Source: Shewanella benthica
Lineage (GTDB): Bacteria; Pseudomonadota; Gammaproteobacteria; Enterobacterales; Shewanellaceae
Length of the DNA: 64,000 bases
Reading direction: 5' to 3'
NCBI GenBank assembly: GCA_023284085.1
Contig: JAKVHY010000004.1
Location: 124,001 to 188,000, forward strand
Position numbers and translations under genes: made by a program. This document shows, in pieces, positions 9,378 through 19,792 of this stretch. Below the pieces are notes generated by a model that saw only the letters and a program-made list of their open reading frames with translations, was not told where the DNA came from and did no database searches. How positions within the stretch are numbered: the first letter of the stretch is position 1; each line of letters starts with the position of its first letter.

Positions 9378-11368
9378 TCATTGTTACTGCCGGCCATGTG
9401 GACCACGGTAAGACGACCTTGCTTCAAGCATTAACCGGAACCGATGCCGACAGGCTTCCCGAGGAGAAAAAGCGCGGCATGACCATAGATCTTGGTTATG
9501 CCTTTATGGATATCGGTCAGAACAGCCGCCTGGCCTTTATCGATGTACCCGGCCATGAGAAGTTTATCAGTAACATGTTAGTGGGTGTAAGCAGCGCCAA
9601 ACATGCCATGTTAGTGATCGCCTGTGATGACGGTGTGATGCCACAAACCAGAGAACATCTGGATATTCTACGTTTACTAAACCTGGAAAATCTGATTGTG
9701 GTACTCACTAAAATCGATCGTGTCAGTGAGACTCGTGCAAAAAATGTTGAGCAAGAAGCCTACCGACTGCTGGCAAGCTATACAGGCAATGTAAGTGCTT
9801 TGTTTGCTGTTTCATCGGTCACTGGAAGTGGGATTGCCCCTCTACGAGAACATATTAAACACTTAGTCACTAACCAAATAGACGAAGCCACAATGCATGG
9901 CTTCAGAATGGCAATAGATAGAGTCTTTAACGTCAAAGGCGCGGGGCTAGTCGCTACTGGCACTGTGATAAGCGGCAGAGTCGAGCTAGCTCAAAAGCTA
10001 TTCTCCTCCAACCAAACCCAAGCACTTCGAGTGCGTAATATTCATAGTCAAGGACAAGAATCTCAACACGCGTGCATCGGGCAGAGAGTCGCACTCAATC
10101 TGGTCGGTGTTGACTCTCACTTAGGCTTGCAACGGGGAGATTGGTTAACTGAATTAACACCTCTACAGGCATCGGATCGGGTTACAGCAATTTTTGATGG
10201 ACAGCAAAAAGTTAAACACTGGCAGAGCGTGCATATCTACCACGGTGGCAATCACAGTTTAAGCCGAGTTGTGCTGTTACAGGCACTCGAAGGTCATCGC
10301 GCCTTAGTCGAGTTGCAGTTTGAACAGCCGATGTCACTGACCCACCACGATAAGCTCATTGTTCGAGATGCTGCTGCAAGCAGTACCTTAGGCGGCGCAC
10401 AGGTTTTGGAGCTACGCCCGGCTTCGAGAGGCAAACGTAAGCCTGAACGGCTGGATTATTTAAACCGCTTGGCACAGTGTAACTCACCGAGTAGCGCGCT
10501 TGAATTCCAAAGCCTGATAAGCCCAGTTTTGGCAATTGATTTCTGTTGGGGATGGCAACTAGATTCTGAGCAATTACACCGGCTGTCGGAGCAAGCTCAG
10601 TTGCAAAGTATTGCGGGTTTTGTGATTCACCCTAAACTACTCGAACAGATAGCCAGCCAGTTCTTATCTATTATCCAAGACTATCATGATCAGTTTCCCG
10701 ATCAACTTGGATTAGCAATGAGTCGGCTTCAACGTATGAGCCGAGGAAAATACCCTTTCGAAATAACCAGCTATGTTGTTTCTGATCTCTGTAAGCTGAA
10801 GCAGCTTCAGACGAGCCGTGGCTTAGTTCATCTTCCCAAACACAATATTGCACTCACAGAGCAGGAGTCTTTGCTTTGGCAACGCATGTCCGCTCAGTGC
10901 CAACAGGCTAATGCGCCTATGTGGGTGAGTGACTTTGCCATGCTCAATGATATAGCGCTCAAGTCGATACGGCACTTCTGCTACAAATTAGTTCAATTAG
11001 GTTTTTTAACTTCGATATTAAAAGACAGATATGTCATGAGTGAATCTATCTACCACTATGCGGAGCAGATCCGAATTCATGTTTACAGACATGAAGAAAT
11101 AAAAACAACAGAATTTAGAGAGCTGGTTAAATTAGGCAGAAAAGCCAGCATTCAGATATTAGAGTTTTTCGATAGGAGTGGATTCACTTATAGAAAATAT
11201 AAATCTAACAGTAGAAGCATCAGAGACAATGAATTATTTATTCAAGAAATAAATTGGCGGAAGAACATAGGAGTCGAACCTACCTGGGACTGCTGGCAAC
11301 CCCACCCGGATTTGAAGTCCGGACGCCTCACCGGAGACGACGTTCTTCCTCAAGAACGAATAGGATAA
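9374..11368 (+). CDS. selB: selenocysteine-specific elongation factor SelB
   Basis: GTPase that delivers Sec-tRNA to UGA codons marked by a SECIS hairpin. The G1 loop GHVDHGKTT is at residues 7-15, followed by the EF-Tu-like domains and the C-terminal winged helices that bind SECIS (ending near [21 protein letters not shown]). The frame is 664 residues, about 50 more than E. coli SelB as I recall it. The last 35 or so residues after [11 protein letters not shown] come from reading the opposite strand of the selenocysteine tRNA gene. Either the protein really has this tail or a stop was lost. The start is set by GGGGAA and by homology. Confidence 0.95.
   Translation: MIIVTAGHVDHGKTTLLQALTGTDADRLPEEKKRGMTIDLGYAFMDIGQNSRLAFIDVPGHEKFISNMLVGVSSAKHAMLVIACDDGVMPQTREHLDILRLLNLENLIVVLTKIDRVSETRAKNVEQEAYRLLASYTGNVSALFAVSSVTGSGIAPLREHIKHLVTNQIDEATMHGFRMAIDRVFNVKGAGLVATGTVISGRVELAQKLFSSNQTQALRVRNIHSQGQESQHACIGQRVALNLVGVDSHLGLQRGDWLTELTPLQASDRVTAIFDGQQKVKHWQSVHIYHGGNHSLSRVVLLQALEGHRALVELQFEQPMSLTHHDKLIVRDAAASSTLGGAQVLELRPASRGKRKPERLDYLNRLAQCNSPSSALEFQSLISPVLAIDFCWGWQLDSEQLHRLSEQAQLQSIAGFVIHPKLLEQIASQFLSIIQDYHDQFPDQLGLAMSRLQRMSRGKYPFEITSYVVSDLCKLKQLQTSRGLVHLPKHNIALTEQESLLWQRMSAQCQQANAPMWVSDFAMLNDIALKSIRHFCYKLVQLGFLTSILKDRYVMSESIYHYAEQIRIHVYRHEEIKTTEFRELVKLGRKASIQILEFFDRSGFTYRKYKSNSRSIRDNELFIQEINWRKNIGVEPTWDCWQPHPDLKSGRLTGDDVLPQERIG
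11255..11349 (-). tRNA. selC: tRNA-Sec (anticodon UCA)
   Basis: Read on the minus strand, it begins GGAAGAACGTCGTCTCC and ends GTTCTTCCG plus an encoded CCA, 95 bases in all. The long acceptor stem, the loop CTTCAAA with anticodon TCA (11313-11315), the long variable arm and GGTTCGACTCC in the T arm closely match E. coli selC as I remember it. It lies entirely within the 3' part of the selB reading frame, antisense to it. Confidence 0.96.
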
Positions 11369-11393
11369 TAAATAACTTAGTTTAAGTTAACAA
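11365..11393 (-). promoter_or_regulatory. probable sigma70 promoter of selC
   Basis: On the minus strand, TTGTTA (11388-11393), a 17-base spacer and TATTAT (11365-11370) lie 15 bases before the tRNA 5' end. This is the right spacing for a tRNA promoter with a short leader. The -10 box contains the selB stop codon (TAA, 11366-11368), so the two genes share bases even here. Confidence 0.6.
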
Positions 11394-11488
11394 GAACAAT
11401 TATTTATTAATGGGATATTTGTGACGCACACCCATCAATTTAAAAGACAAGTATTGATTAGTGAACTTTATTTAAAGGAACATATATT

Positions 11489-12355
11489 ATGAGTTCAATT
11501 CAAACAAAAATTAACAATGTAATTGAACATAGAACGGTCAGATGTTTTAGAAATTTCAGAGAATCAGAAATTATAGAGTCTGTCGCTTCAGAGATTAGAG
11601 TCGCACTGATATACAATGGGGTTTCACACACAGTTATGATGGCGAGCCCCGCAGATCTTGAATGTTTCGCCATAGGTTTTACACTTTCAGAGCGCATCGT
11701 AGACAAGGTTACCGAGATTAAATCAATAGACGTAGAACCTAATGACAAGGGGGTACTCATTTATATTGAAATTACTAACCGTTGTTTCATGGCACTAAAA
11801 GATCAGCGGCGAAATATGGCAGGTAGAACCGGATGCGGCTTATGTGGCGTGGCACAATTAGAACATGCAGTAAAGCCTACAATACGTGTTAAAAATAACA
11901 AAATCTTCAATATAAACTTATTGCCTAATGTATTAGAACAATTACCCAGAGTGCAAACCATGTTTAATATTACAGGTGCTACTCATGCCGCGATGTCATT
12001 ATCAGAGAGGGGGGACATAATTTCAAGCTATGAAGATATAGGCAGACACATAGCTCTGGATAAATTAATAGGATCTTACTCAAAGAATAAAAGCATAACG
12101 CCAACGGCTATCTTATTAACAAGCAGAGCGAGCTTTGAGATGGTCCAAAAATCTGCCAGCGCAAATATTGAAATTATATTTGCAATCTCCGCCGCCACAT
12201 CACTAGCGATAGAACTAGCAGAAAAATCCAATATTACCTTAGTCGGTTTCTGTCGTAATAATAGGGCGACTATATACACTCACCCGCACCGAATCACCTC
12301 GGAAAAACTCAATACATTAGACATTATGGAGCCAGGAAGAAAGCAGGCCTATTAG
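11489..12355 (+). CDS. fdhD: formate dehydrogenase sulfurtransferase FdhD
   Basis: Transfers sulfur from IscS to the molybdenum cofactor before its insertion into formate dehydrogenase. The 288-residue protein has the family GCGLCG motif (around residues 113-118), and NITGATHAAMS and SYEDIGRHIALDKLIG further on. The ribosome site AAAGGA precedes the ATG. It completes the formate dehydrogenase and selenium block. Its composition is more AT-rich than that of selA and fdnG. Confidence 0.95.
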   Translation: MSSIQTKINNVIEHRTVRCFRNFRESEIIESVASEIRVALIYNGVSHTVMMASPADLECFAIGFTLSERIVDKVTEIKSIDVEPNDKGVLIYIEITNRCFMALKDQRRNMAGRTGCGLCGVAQLEHAVKPTIRVKNNKIFNINLLPNVLEQLPRVQTMFNITGATHAAMSLSERGDIISSYEDIGRHIALDKLIGSYSKNKSITPTAILLTSRASFEMVQKSASANIEIIFAISAATSLAIELAEKSNITLVGFCRNNRATIYTHPHRITSEKLNTLDIMEPGRKQAY

Positions 12356-12429
12356 CCCTGCTTAGCTTATCTGTTTGGCGCAGATATCCAATCACCCCGA
12401 TAGCTTGCTATAATTTTGGCTAATAAAAA

Positions 12430-13155
12430 CTAGCAAGTAAAAACCTGCTGCCGATCCAGCTTAAATACCTTATCCGCCAGTCGTTTAGTCTGCTCGGGGC
12501 AGTGTGACACCATCACCATGGTGTATTGCTGCTTCAATGACTCAAGTAACTCCTCTATTACCTGTGTATTTTCGGGATCCAGAGAAGCTGTTGGTTCATC
12601 TAACAAGAGTATCTCGGGCTCAAGCACTAAGGCTCTTGCCAGACATAATCTTTGCTGCTGACCGCCGGACAGTGAGGCGGCATCGGCATTGAGCCTATCC
12701 TTAACTTCGTCCCATAACATCACCTGCACTAACACATCCTCACAGCGTGCTAAGCCCTGAGCCGTATTTAATCCTGCCACAACCTTTAGCGGCAATAGCA
12801 GATTTTCTATGATACTACCCGGTAAGAGGTTAGGAGTTTGAAATACCATGCCGACTTTGCGACGTAGCAAAGGTAGGAACTTATGGGCAAGTTGACTGAC
12901 ATCTACCTCTGCCCCGGACAATTTCAAACAAATACTGCCACTCATATCATGTTGGTCGAAGCAATCATTGAGCCGATTCAACGCCCGTAATAAGCTTGTT
13001 TTTCCGCAACCAGATGGACCGTTCAGCATGTGTAGCTGCCCCTTAATCAGCCGCAAGTTCACATCTTTGAGGATCGTTTTATCGGCAAAACGAATACTGA
13101 CTCCCCGAAGAGAACCGACGATGTCATCTCCGCAGTCATGAACGATATCTAACAC
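12430..13155 (-). CDS. pstB: Pst-type phosphate ABC transporter ATP-binding protein
   Basis: ATPase of 241 residues with Walker A GPSGCGKTSLL, signature LSGGQQQRLCLARAL, Walker B ILLLDEPTASLD and the switch histidine in VSHCP. The order of the four genes (binding protein, two permeases, ATPase) and their homology point to phosphate import. The start overlaps the end of the second permease gene. It is shorter than typical PstB (about 255-270 residues). No phoU follows, and the usual PhoB-linked genes are absent. Confidence 0.82.
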   Translation of the reverse strand: MLDIVHDCGDDIVGSLRGVSIRFADKTILKDVNLRLIKGQLHMLNGPSGCGKTSLLRALNRLNDCFDQHDMSGSICLKLSGAEVDVSQLAHKFLPLLRRKVGMVFQTPNLLPGSIIENLLLPLKVVAGLNTAQGLARCEDVLVQVMLWDEVKDRLNADAASLSGGQQQRLCLARALVLEPEILLLDEPTASLDPENTQVIEELLESLKQQYTMVMVSHCPEQTKRLADKVFKLDRQQVFTC

Positions 13156-14045
13156 ATTTTCTCCTTTATCAGGCTCTTTGCTGATCCCAATATATTGCGG
13201 TTGCGGCGCCTGACCAGAGCAGCGAGTAAGGTAAAAATAATACTGGTCAGAATGAGCAAGACTAACGCCGCGCCGAAAGCCATATTAAGCTCTTGTTGCG
13301 ATTGATACTGGGCACTGAAATAAAATATGGTAAATGGTAGGGCTTCAAATCGCTGCAGAAACCCACCGGGTAACCCAGCATTTGCAACCGCGCCGGTTAA
13401 CATGATCACCGCGGTATCTTCAGCCGCCCGGCCTATCGCCAGCATGAGTCCACTCATAATTCCAGGGCTGGCTTGTGGCAGTAGCAGCCGATAAGTGACT
13501 TGCCATTGAGTCATACCTAAGGCAGCCCCGGTGACCGTCAACTGTTTTGGCAGACTGCTCAATGCATTTTGAGTCGCACAGGCGATATAAGGCAGAATGA
13601 GTAGAGCCAAACAGAACGCCGCAAGCAGAAGACTGACATTGGCTTGGGGAAATAAACTGGCTCGCAGAACTAAAATCAGGCTAAAACCAAACAGTCCCAT
13701 TAAAATGGATGGGATCCCGGCCAGAATATCTACCGCCAGACTAAACACTTTCTGAGCCCATTTTTCCGGAGCACTCGCGAGCCAGATCCCACTGGCAATT
13801 CCGGGGAGCGCAGCCAAAGATACCGCACATAAAACGACGGTGAGCGTACCTACGCAGGCAGGCCATATCCCCTCCCAAACAGGCTTCTGCCCCATCATTG
13901 CAGCTAGGGGTTCTGTATCACCGAAGAAGAGTTTTAGCTCTAATGTAGGTAGCCCCTTAAATATGATGAAACCAATTAAAATCAGCATGATACTAATTAA
14001 CAAAAGGCTGCAGAGGTTACCCCAATGACCTATCCACCGACTCAT
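13149..14045 (-). CDS. pstA: Pst-type ABC transporter permease, PstA-like
   Basis: Inner-membrane permease with about six hydrophobic segments and the EAA-like loop GAALGMTQWQVTYRLLLPQASPGIMSG. I prefer the start MSRWIGHWGN at 14045; a longer frame to 14102 would overlap the upstream permease gene. It pairs with the PstC-like protein to form the channel. The overlapping ends with pstB and near-overlap with pstC indicate one operon. Confidence 0.82.
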   Translation of the reverse strand: MSRWIGHWGNLCSLLLISIMLILIGFIIFKGLPTLELKLFFGDTEPLAAMMGQKPVWEGIWPACVGTLTVVLCAVSLAALPGIASGIWLASAPEKWAQKVFSLAVDILAGIPSILMGLFGFSLILVLRASLFPQANVSLLLAAFCLALLILPYIACATQNALSSLPKQLTVTGAALGMTQWQVTYRLLLPQASPGIMSGLMLAIGRAAEDTAVIMLTGAVANAGLPGGFLQRFEALPFTIFYFSAQYQSQQELNMAFGAALVLLILTSIIFTLLAALVRRRNRNILGSAKSLIKEKMC

Positions 14046-14059
14046 TCTTGTTGCACCAA

Positions 14060-14920
14060 TCAATTTCGGCCCACCAGATAACGCGATAGCAAACAGATGC
14101 ACGCGCTGCTCATGAAGAGGATCATTCCGGCAGCAAACAGTGAATTATAAACTTCACTGCCTTGATCTGTGGCGATCACTAACGCGATATGCGCAGTCAA
14201 ACTACGCATGGCATCGAAGACTCCCGAGGGCAACTGAGTGGCATTTCCCGCTAGCATCAAAGGGAGCATGGTATCCCCGATAGCGCGGTTAAAGCCGAGT
14301 AACGCTGCACCACATATGTTGACTTTGCAATGGGGCAAGATGACTCGCATATAGGTTTGCTCGGGGCTAAACCCCAACGCCTGAGCCCCCAGAGCATATT
14401 GCTGCCATAAGGGCGTGGTAATGTTATCTAACATGACACAGATAACAGGTAGAATGAGCAATACCACCATGCAGATAGCGGCAAACAGGCTGTAACCTGA
14501 GCCTAGCTGCAGGCCGTTACGCAGCAGCGGCAAGAGGAGAAAAAGGGCCGCTAACCCATATACCACGGTCGGTACCGCCGCCATAAATTTAAGCAGAGAT
14601 CGCAAGATAATGACCAGCCAACGCCGACGCGATAACAGGCAGAAGCTATTGAGACCCAAAGCGATCACAAAGGCGGCAGATGTCGAAATAAGAGCCAGTG
14701 ATAAAGTGCCGAAGACCATGGCCAGAATGCCAAAATGCCCCTGTTCGGGTTGCCATTGCAGACTGAAAACGAGACTGGTTTCATTCAAAAAAACCGGTAG
14801 CGAAAACCAAATTAAAAAACAGAATACAGCTAACAGCATCAGGCCACTGGTGACCACTAAGATCATCAGCAAGCCTTGCATCCAGCAATTTTGCTTGAGC
14901 GTATGGTTATGGCTTTGCAT
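14060..14920 (-). CDS. pstC: Pst-type ABC transporter permease, PstC-like
   Basis: Inner-membrane permease with the loop GAQALGFSPEQTYMRVILPHCKVNICGAALLGFNRAIGDTM, the PstC counterpart of the EAA motif. The start MQSHNHTLKQ at 14920 overlaps the end of pstS by 14 bases; an upstream start at 14959 would lie deeper inside pstS. The protein is somewhat short for PstC. It should form the membrane channel with the PstA-like protein. Confidence 0.82.
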   Translation of the reverse strand: MQSHNHTLKQNCWMQGLLMILVVTSGLMLLAVFCFLIWFSLPVFLNETSLVFSLQWQPEQGHFGILAMVFGTLSLALISTSAAFVIALGLNSFCLLSRRRWLVIILRSLLKFMAAVPTVVYGLAALFLLLPLLRNGLQLGSGYSLFAAICMVVLLILPVICVMLDNITTPLWQQYALGAQALGFSPEQTYMRVILPHCKVNICGAALLGFNRAIGDTMLPLMLAGNATQLPSGVFDAMRSLTAHIALVIATDQGSEVYNSLFAAGMILFMSSACICLLSRYLVGRN

Positions 14921-15743
14921 CGAGTGCAATATAACCAGATGCCTGAATGAGCTGTGCACCTTGCTTACTATAGATATAATCGATAAAAGCCTGAGTCAGA
15001 CCTTCAGGCGTTCCCTTAGTATTCATATATAAGCGACGAACCACAGGATACTCCCCAGAAGCACAAGCCTCCTGACTGGGCTTAATCTGGTTATAAGTTG
15101 GCGCTTTTACCATCTCATCTATATAGCCCACGCTGCTGTAACCAATAGCAGCAACATCCTGTGACACTGCGGTTTTCATCGCACCATTCGATGGCACTAT
15201 GTTCGCATTGGCAGCAAGCGGTGCGCCTTTTAGCAGCTTTTTGCTGAACACTGAACGGGTACCACTCGCTTCATCGCGACTAAAGAGGTGTATCCGCCTG
15301 TCATGACCACCGACCTCTCGCCAGTTAGTAATTTTGCCCTGGTAAATCGCGATGATCTGCTGCTGGCTAAGATCATCGACCGGATTATCGGGATGAATGA
15401 TCACAGCCACTCCATCGATAGCGAAGGCAAATGAATTGAGTCCTAAATTCATCTCCTTGTTTTTTAAGGCACGTCCGGTATTGCCGATATCCACTAACCC
15501 GTTGGCCACTTGTTGCACACCCACGCCCGATCCCCCGCCAGCTATGGTGATACGAATATCTGGGTTATTCCCCATGATGTGTCTTGCAGCCTTCTTCATC
15601 ACAGGAATATGCGCGGTACCTCCGGCAATATTCAACTGGCCACTCATCTTATCGAAAGCAGAAAGATCATCGGCAATAAGTGGGCTCGACATGAGCAAGG
15701 TAAAAATAGCCATTAAACGAACAGAGCAGGTTTTCCACATCAT
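14907..15743 (-). CDS. pstS: Pst-type periplasmic substrate-binding protein
   Basis: Exported binding protein (signal ending ...SSPLIADD) with the PstS family patterns GGGSGVGVQQVANGLVDIGNTGRALK and RDEASGTRSVF. The usual first oxyanion loop (GSTT/GSTS) reads GGTAHIPV here, so specificity may not be exactly that of classical PstS. Phosphate is the default substrate; another oxyanion cannot be excluded given the neighbouring selenium and molybdenum genes. The start is taken at ATGATGTGG (15743). Confidence 0.8.
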   Translation of the reverse strand: MMWKTCSVRLMAIFTLLMSSPLIADDLSAFDKMSGQLNIAGGTAHIPVMKKAARHIMGNNPDIRITIAGGGSGVGVQQVANGLVDIGNTGRALKNKEMNLGLNSFAFAIDGVAVIIHPDNPVDDLSQQQIIAIYQGKITNWREVGGHDRRIHLFSRDEASGTRSVFSKKLLKGAPLAANANIVPSNGAMKTAVSQDVAAIGYSSVGYIDEMVKAPTYNQIKPSQEACASGEYPVVRRLYMNTKGTPEGLTQAFIDYIYSKQGAQLIQASGYIALDAKP

Positions 15744-15758
15744 AATAGTTCCCGGCAA

Positions 15759-16229
15759 TAAATGTTAAGCTGAATCAGCGGTGACAGAAGGTCTTTGAAT
15801 AAGATGATCTCATTATTACTAATCGCTCATTCAGAGCAAGTAGGTATACTATTTTTTGCAACCTAAATCGTAATTCTTTTCTGTACAGTAACTATTTAGG
15901 ACAAAATGACCCATAGTTAAAATGATTTGAGAATAAATAAGTCATTTAAACCTCCCTACTGAATAATCACTGATAATATAAAATCCATCTAGATTAACAA
16001 TTGGTAATATAACAACATCGGCATCTCAACCAAAAACCACTATCACTTATCTTAATGCATTGTAAATATGCGAAATTACTTAATAACAATTGTCGACAAG
16101 CCATATTATTACGTTCAATTTAGAGATAAAATACTTGCAGTGATTTCAGCCTTAACATTTACATTCTTTAATAAATTGTATCAACAAAGTGCCAAGTAAA
16201 TATATCTATCATCAATGGAGTCGATGTTC
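15759..16229. other. intergenic region upstream of pstS
   Basis: About 470 AT-rich bases between the divergent pstS and the small ORF at 16230. I looked for a Pho box (CTGTCAT repeats) before pstS and saw no convincing copy. No repeats or RNA genes were recognised. Confidence 0.4.
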
Positions 16230-16493
16230 ATGCCGCTAGGTGAAAATAAAATAGTCAGAAACCTGCAAATAAAAGGGAAAGAGGCGAGAGATGTTTATCA
16301 AATAGCTTCAGCAACAAATAGTCAACTCTCCAGTCCCCTAGAAGATAGCAAAATTGGGATAAGTGATATCCACTTAGGTGCCAAGTTACAGCTTGAAGCG
16401 ATCGCCAGACGTGGCTGGGATGAATTAGAGAATATAACCGACAGAGAACTACGCACAAAGATGTCCACACTGCGCCATTGGCGCAAGAGATAG
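16230..16493 (+). CDS. small hypothetical protein
   Basis: A polar, soluble-looking protein of about 87 residues with no motif I recognise (ends DRELRTKMSTLRHWRKR). Three in-frame ATGs occur (16215, 16224, 16230). GGAG at 16217-16220 fits best as the ribosome site for 16230. It is transcribed towards the chemoreceptor gene, which is on the other strand. Codon use looks plausible, but it may not be a real gene. Confidence 0.4.
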   Translation: MPLGENKIVRNLQIKGKEARDVYQIASATNSQLSSPLEDSKIGISDIHLGAKLQLEAIARRGWDELENITDRELRTKMSTLRHWRKR

Positions 16494-16594
16494 CAACACA
16501 CAAGCTCAGCTTTTAAGAGCCTTATCACTAAGGCTCGGTATGCTACAATTTTTTAGCTTTGAATCTCTGCCCCTCCAGTACTCATTAGCGGATG

Positions 16595-18493
16595 TTACTT
16601 TAGCTTAAACTGTTCGACTAAGGTATTTAACTGGCGCTGTGCTGCAGTCAATTCGATTGTTTCATTGACCGTTTTTTCTCCATTCACAGATAGCTCGGCA
16701 ACCATCTCACTCATCGAAGATATATTACGGGTGATTTCCGCAGACACTGCATTCTGCTCTTCCGCAGCTGTCGCGATCTGAGTATTCAACTCGGTGATCT
16801 GCTCAACAGAATCACTAATCACCCCAAGATCCTCGGCAACCAGATGTGTAGCTTGACTTGTTTTTTGACAGGTATCTTTTGTCGCTTGCATGGCTAACAT
16901 GGCCGCATCTGCTCCGCGACGCAACTTAGCCAATGTACACTCAATTTCGGCCGTACTTGTCTGAGTTCTGGCGGCCAACGCCCTTACCTCATCGGCAACG
17001 ACGGCAAACCCCCTGCCTTGCTCTCCTGCACGAGCAGCCTCGATGGCCGCGTTTAACGCCAGTAGGTTAGTTTGATCGGCAATATCTCCGATAACCTTAA
17101 GGACATTGGTTATATCTAACGTATCTTTATCGATTGCGGCAATATCGGCAGCTGTCTTGTCGACCTCCAACGCTAACCGGGCGACAGTCTCTTCGGCCTG
17201 AGCGACAACCACTTTGGATTGAGTCGCTTGTGAGTGAGTATTTTGAGTAAACAGCGCCGTTTCCGAGGCATTGTTAGCGACATCATTTGCGGTCGCACTC
17301 ATCTCCTCAATCGCCGTCACAACCTGCTCCGTTTCCTGGGTGTGAGCATTTAATATTTCAGCGTTTGAATCTGTCTGCGCCCTCAAGCGTTCGGCACTGT
17401 GAGAGATATTAGTTGCTGCCTCCTTTATCTCCAGCATCATCGCCTGCAAGCTGGCAATGAAACGGTTTATTCCTGCCGATATTTGCCCTAGATCATCGTG
17501 ACTACTGACAGTTAACCGACGTGTGAGATCGCCATTTCCCGTAGATAGAGCGCTAACCATCTCCTTGAGCTCAAGAATGGGCCGATATAGGACCTTTAAT
17601 ATTCCAAGAGAGGTAAAAACTGATATCAGCAGCATGACCAGTGAAAGCATAATTGCATTCTTCAGAGCTGTATCGACTCCTGCGTAAGCCACCGCTTTAT
17701 CCACGCCAATAAACAGATACCAACGTTTGCCATTGACCAAGTCTATCGCCTTAGTAAAAGCCAATTTATCTACACCATCGAGACTGTACTCCTGCTGCGT
17801 TTCAGTATTAGACAGCATCTGTCTCTCTACATAGCTCAAACCTATGTCAGAAAAACGCTCTCCTAGCCTATAAATCCCCGAGCTAGATGCCATAAACTTT
17901 CCTGAACCGTCTGCTATCACGACATAAGCACCTGGAAAGTTAATGCTGTTAACGCTAGCCTCCAATCTGGAGAGCTCTATGCTGCCAAAAATAGCACCAT
18001 CCCCCAGACTAGCGACAATCGATACACCTTGTTCACCTGTGTATTTGTCGATATAAATATCGGTAATATCTAAGCCCTTGGTACTCCGACCTTGTTGATA
18101 CCAGGGCCGAACTCTAGGGTCGTAATCGGCGGGGCTCATGCCGTTTGTCCAACCATGATCGCTGGTCGAAGAGTAGGCGATACCAGATTCGAACCCTAAG
18201 CAGATATTGGTCAAATGGCTGCCGCTCTGAGCCAGTCTGGCAACCAGAGAAAAATCTTTATCTATCATGCCATTCTTATAGTTTTTGACCACAGAATCGA
18301 CCGCTAACACTTGATTATCAAACCAAGTTTTAAGTTTATTCGACTCATAATTGATTAAGGCTAAGCTTTTCTCATTAACACTCTGAATCGTGGTATCTCT
18401 GATATAGATATATGAAAGCCAATTAGAAACTAATAGGCTAATAGTCAGTAATATAACTGATGACGATATTAATGCTTTTTTAAAATCCAACAA
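16595..18493 (-). CDS. methyl-accepting chemotaxis protein with Cache sensor domain
   Basis: Chemoreceptor of 632 residues. Two membrane helices (about 8-30 and 280-300) flank a periplasmic Cache/dCache-like domain (motif [15 protein letters not shown]). A HAMP segment follows, then a cytoplasmic signalling domain with the conserved hairpin [20 protein letters not shown]...[13 protein letters not shown]. The PDxRxRPWY pattern is typical of domains that bind small organic ligands. Its position just after the flavin transferase and flavoprotein genes suggests that it may sense the substrate of that module; this is inference. Confidence 0.93.
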   Translation of the reverse strand: MLDFKKALISSSVILLTISLLVSNWLSYIYIRDTTIQSVNEKSLALINYESNKLKTWFDNQVLAVDSVVKNYKNGMIDKDFSLVARLAQSGSHLTNICLGFESGIAYSSTSDHGWTNGMSPADYDPRVRPWYQQGRSTKGLDITDIYIDKYTGEQGVSIVASLGDGAIFGSIELSRLEASVNSINFPGAYVVIADGSGKFMASSSGIYRLGERFSDIGLSYVERQMLSNTETQQEYSLDGVDKLAFTKAIDLVNGKRWYLFIGVDKAVAYAGVDTALKNAIMLSLVMLLISVFTSLGILKVLYRPILELKEMVSALSTGNGDLTRRLTVSSHDDLGQISAGINRFIASLQAMMLEIKEAATNISHSAERLRAQTDSNAEILNAHTQETEQVVTAIEEMSATANDVANNASETALFTQNTHSQATQSKVVVAQAEETVARLALEVDKTAADIAAIDKDTLDITNVLKVIGDIADQTNLLALNAAIEAARAGEQGRGFAVVADEVRALAARTQTSTAEIECTLAKLRRGADAAMLAMQATKDTCQKTSQATHLVAEDLGVISDSVEQITELNTQIATAAEEQNAVSAEITRNISSMSEMVAELSVNGEKTVNETIELTAAQRQLNTLVEQFKLK

Positions 18494-18606
18494 TTCAGAA
18501 CTTCCCTATCAGTAAAAATATAATCAAACGCGCACAAAAATACTGCGCTCAATAAAATAATAAAAAAAAGTCAGCAAGCTATAACGACAGTATCGATTCC
18601 AGCAGA

Positions 18607-18705
18607 TTAGCCCCTAGCCATAAACACAGCCAGAGTCAGGGTGCATACCAGCAGCACCAGAGCACTCAAGCTGACAATCGTGCGTAATGTCTTCTCAAAC
18701 TCCAT
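18607..18705 (-). CDS. small single-pass membrane protein (32 aa)
   Basis: Too short for most gene callers. It encodes MEFEKTLRTIVSLSALVLLVC followed by TLTLAVFMARG, one membrane helix with charged ends. It starts 30 bp after the apbE stop on the same strand, so it may be the last gene of that transcript. I do not recognise the family. Small helices like this often accompany membrane redox complexes. The ribosome site is weak. Confidence 0.4.
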   Translation of the reverse strand: MEFEKTLRTIVSLSALVLLVCTLTLAVFMARG

Positions 18706-18735
18706 GGTTATTCAATGCTCTCATTTAGATAACTG

Positions 18736-19746
18736 TCATTTAGATAAGTACGGGGTGATGCTGTCACTGAAGTGAGTCCTAAGACCCGTGTCTGTCTGTT
18801 CGATTAACATGACCGCGAGATTTAGCTCATTGGCAATCTGCATCGACCGCTCCACACTCAAGATCATCATGGCAGTCGCAAAACCGTCGGCTACGGCGCA
18901 TTGCTGGTGAAGCACGGTCGCCGATACCAAGCTGTTGCTGGCCGGCATCCCTGTTGTCGGATCTATGATATGACTCAAGCTCTTATCATCACTGTCGATA
19001 TAATTTACATAGCTACCCGAGGTCGCCATCGACATATCTTTAAGGATGAATACTTGTTGTATTTCCAGGCTGAACTTCTGTGGACGAGTCACGGCAACTA
19101 TCCAATCTCTGCCTCCGACACCGACACCGACACCACGAGTCCGTAGCTCCCCGCCAATTTCCACCAGATAATGATGCACACCCAGGTCATCGAGAATTTT
19201 GGCGACACGATCTACGCCATAGCCTTTCGCCACCGCCGAGGGATTTATCTCTAGGCCCCTTATTACTTTCGTCACGGTTCCCGAGTCCAAGATGAATCCA
19301 TCCATGCCTGTTTTTGAGCGAGCCAGCTCTAGCTGACCACGGTTTTTACCTTGAAGATCTCTTTGCTTAACACCAAAACCCCAGAATTCGATCACCGGGC
19401 CTAAGGTCACATCGAGCGCACCATAAGTTTGCGCCGAAACGCTGCGGGATATCTGCAGTACATCCCAAAGGCGCGCAGAGAGCGGAATAGCTTTACCTGA
19501 ATCACTTAAGTTGAACCTAGAAATTTCGGAATCTTCACGGTAAACCGACAGAGATTGATTAACTCTCTCTAGCTCCTGATCCACTGACGCCTTTATCTCT
19601 TGTTTCGATGCGAGAGTATCCTGTAGGCGCAACTGTATGGTGTAGGTCGTCCCCATCGTATTACCGGTTATCTGCTCGATATTGATATGCGCCCATGCCT
19701 GAGACATGAACAGCAGGGGGACTAAGCAGATCATCAGGAGGTTCAT
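18736..19746 (-). CDS. apbE: FAD:protein FMN transferase ApbE
   Basis: Attaches FMN covalently through phosphoester bonds to Ser/Thr in DGxSGAT-type motifs of target flavoproteins. The exported protein has the family's N-terminal GNTMGTTYTIQL, the segment NPSAVAKGYGVDRV and the metal/FAD-binding region SHIIDPTTGMPA. The chosen start MNLLMICLV has AAGAGG in front; a longer frame reaches 19782. Its probable target is the adjacent flavoprotein, which carries [11 protein letters not shown] terminator lies between the two genes. Confidence 0.93.
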   Translation of the reverse strand: MNLLMICLVPLLFMSQAWAHINIEQITGNTMGTTYTIQLRLQDTLASKQEIKASVDQELERVNQSLSVYREDSEISRFNLSDSGKAIPLSARLWDVLQISRSVSAQTYGALDVTLGPVIEFWGFGVKQRDLQGKNRGQLELARSKTGMDGFILDSGTVTKVIRGLEINPSAVAKGYGVDRVAKILDDLGVHHYLVEIGGELRTRGVGVGVGGRDWIVAVTRPQKFSLEIQQVFILKDMSMATSGSYVNYIDSDDKSLSHIIDPTTGMPASNSLVSATVLHQQCAVADGFATAMMILSVERSMQIANELNLAVMLIEQTDTGLRTHFSDSITPYLSK

Positions 19747-19792
19747 ATCTAGCCTCTTGCTATAATTCAAAACAGCTCGCATAAATGGCGAT

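Noticed and set aside
15759..15900. Pho box upstream of pstS
   Set aside because: Only single CTGTCA-like pieces were found, not the paired heptamers.
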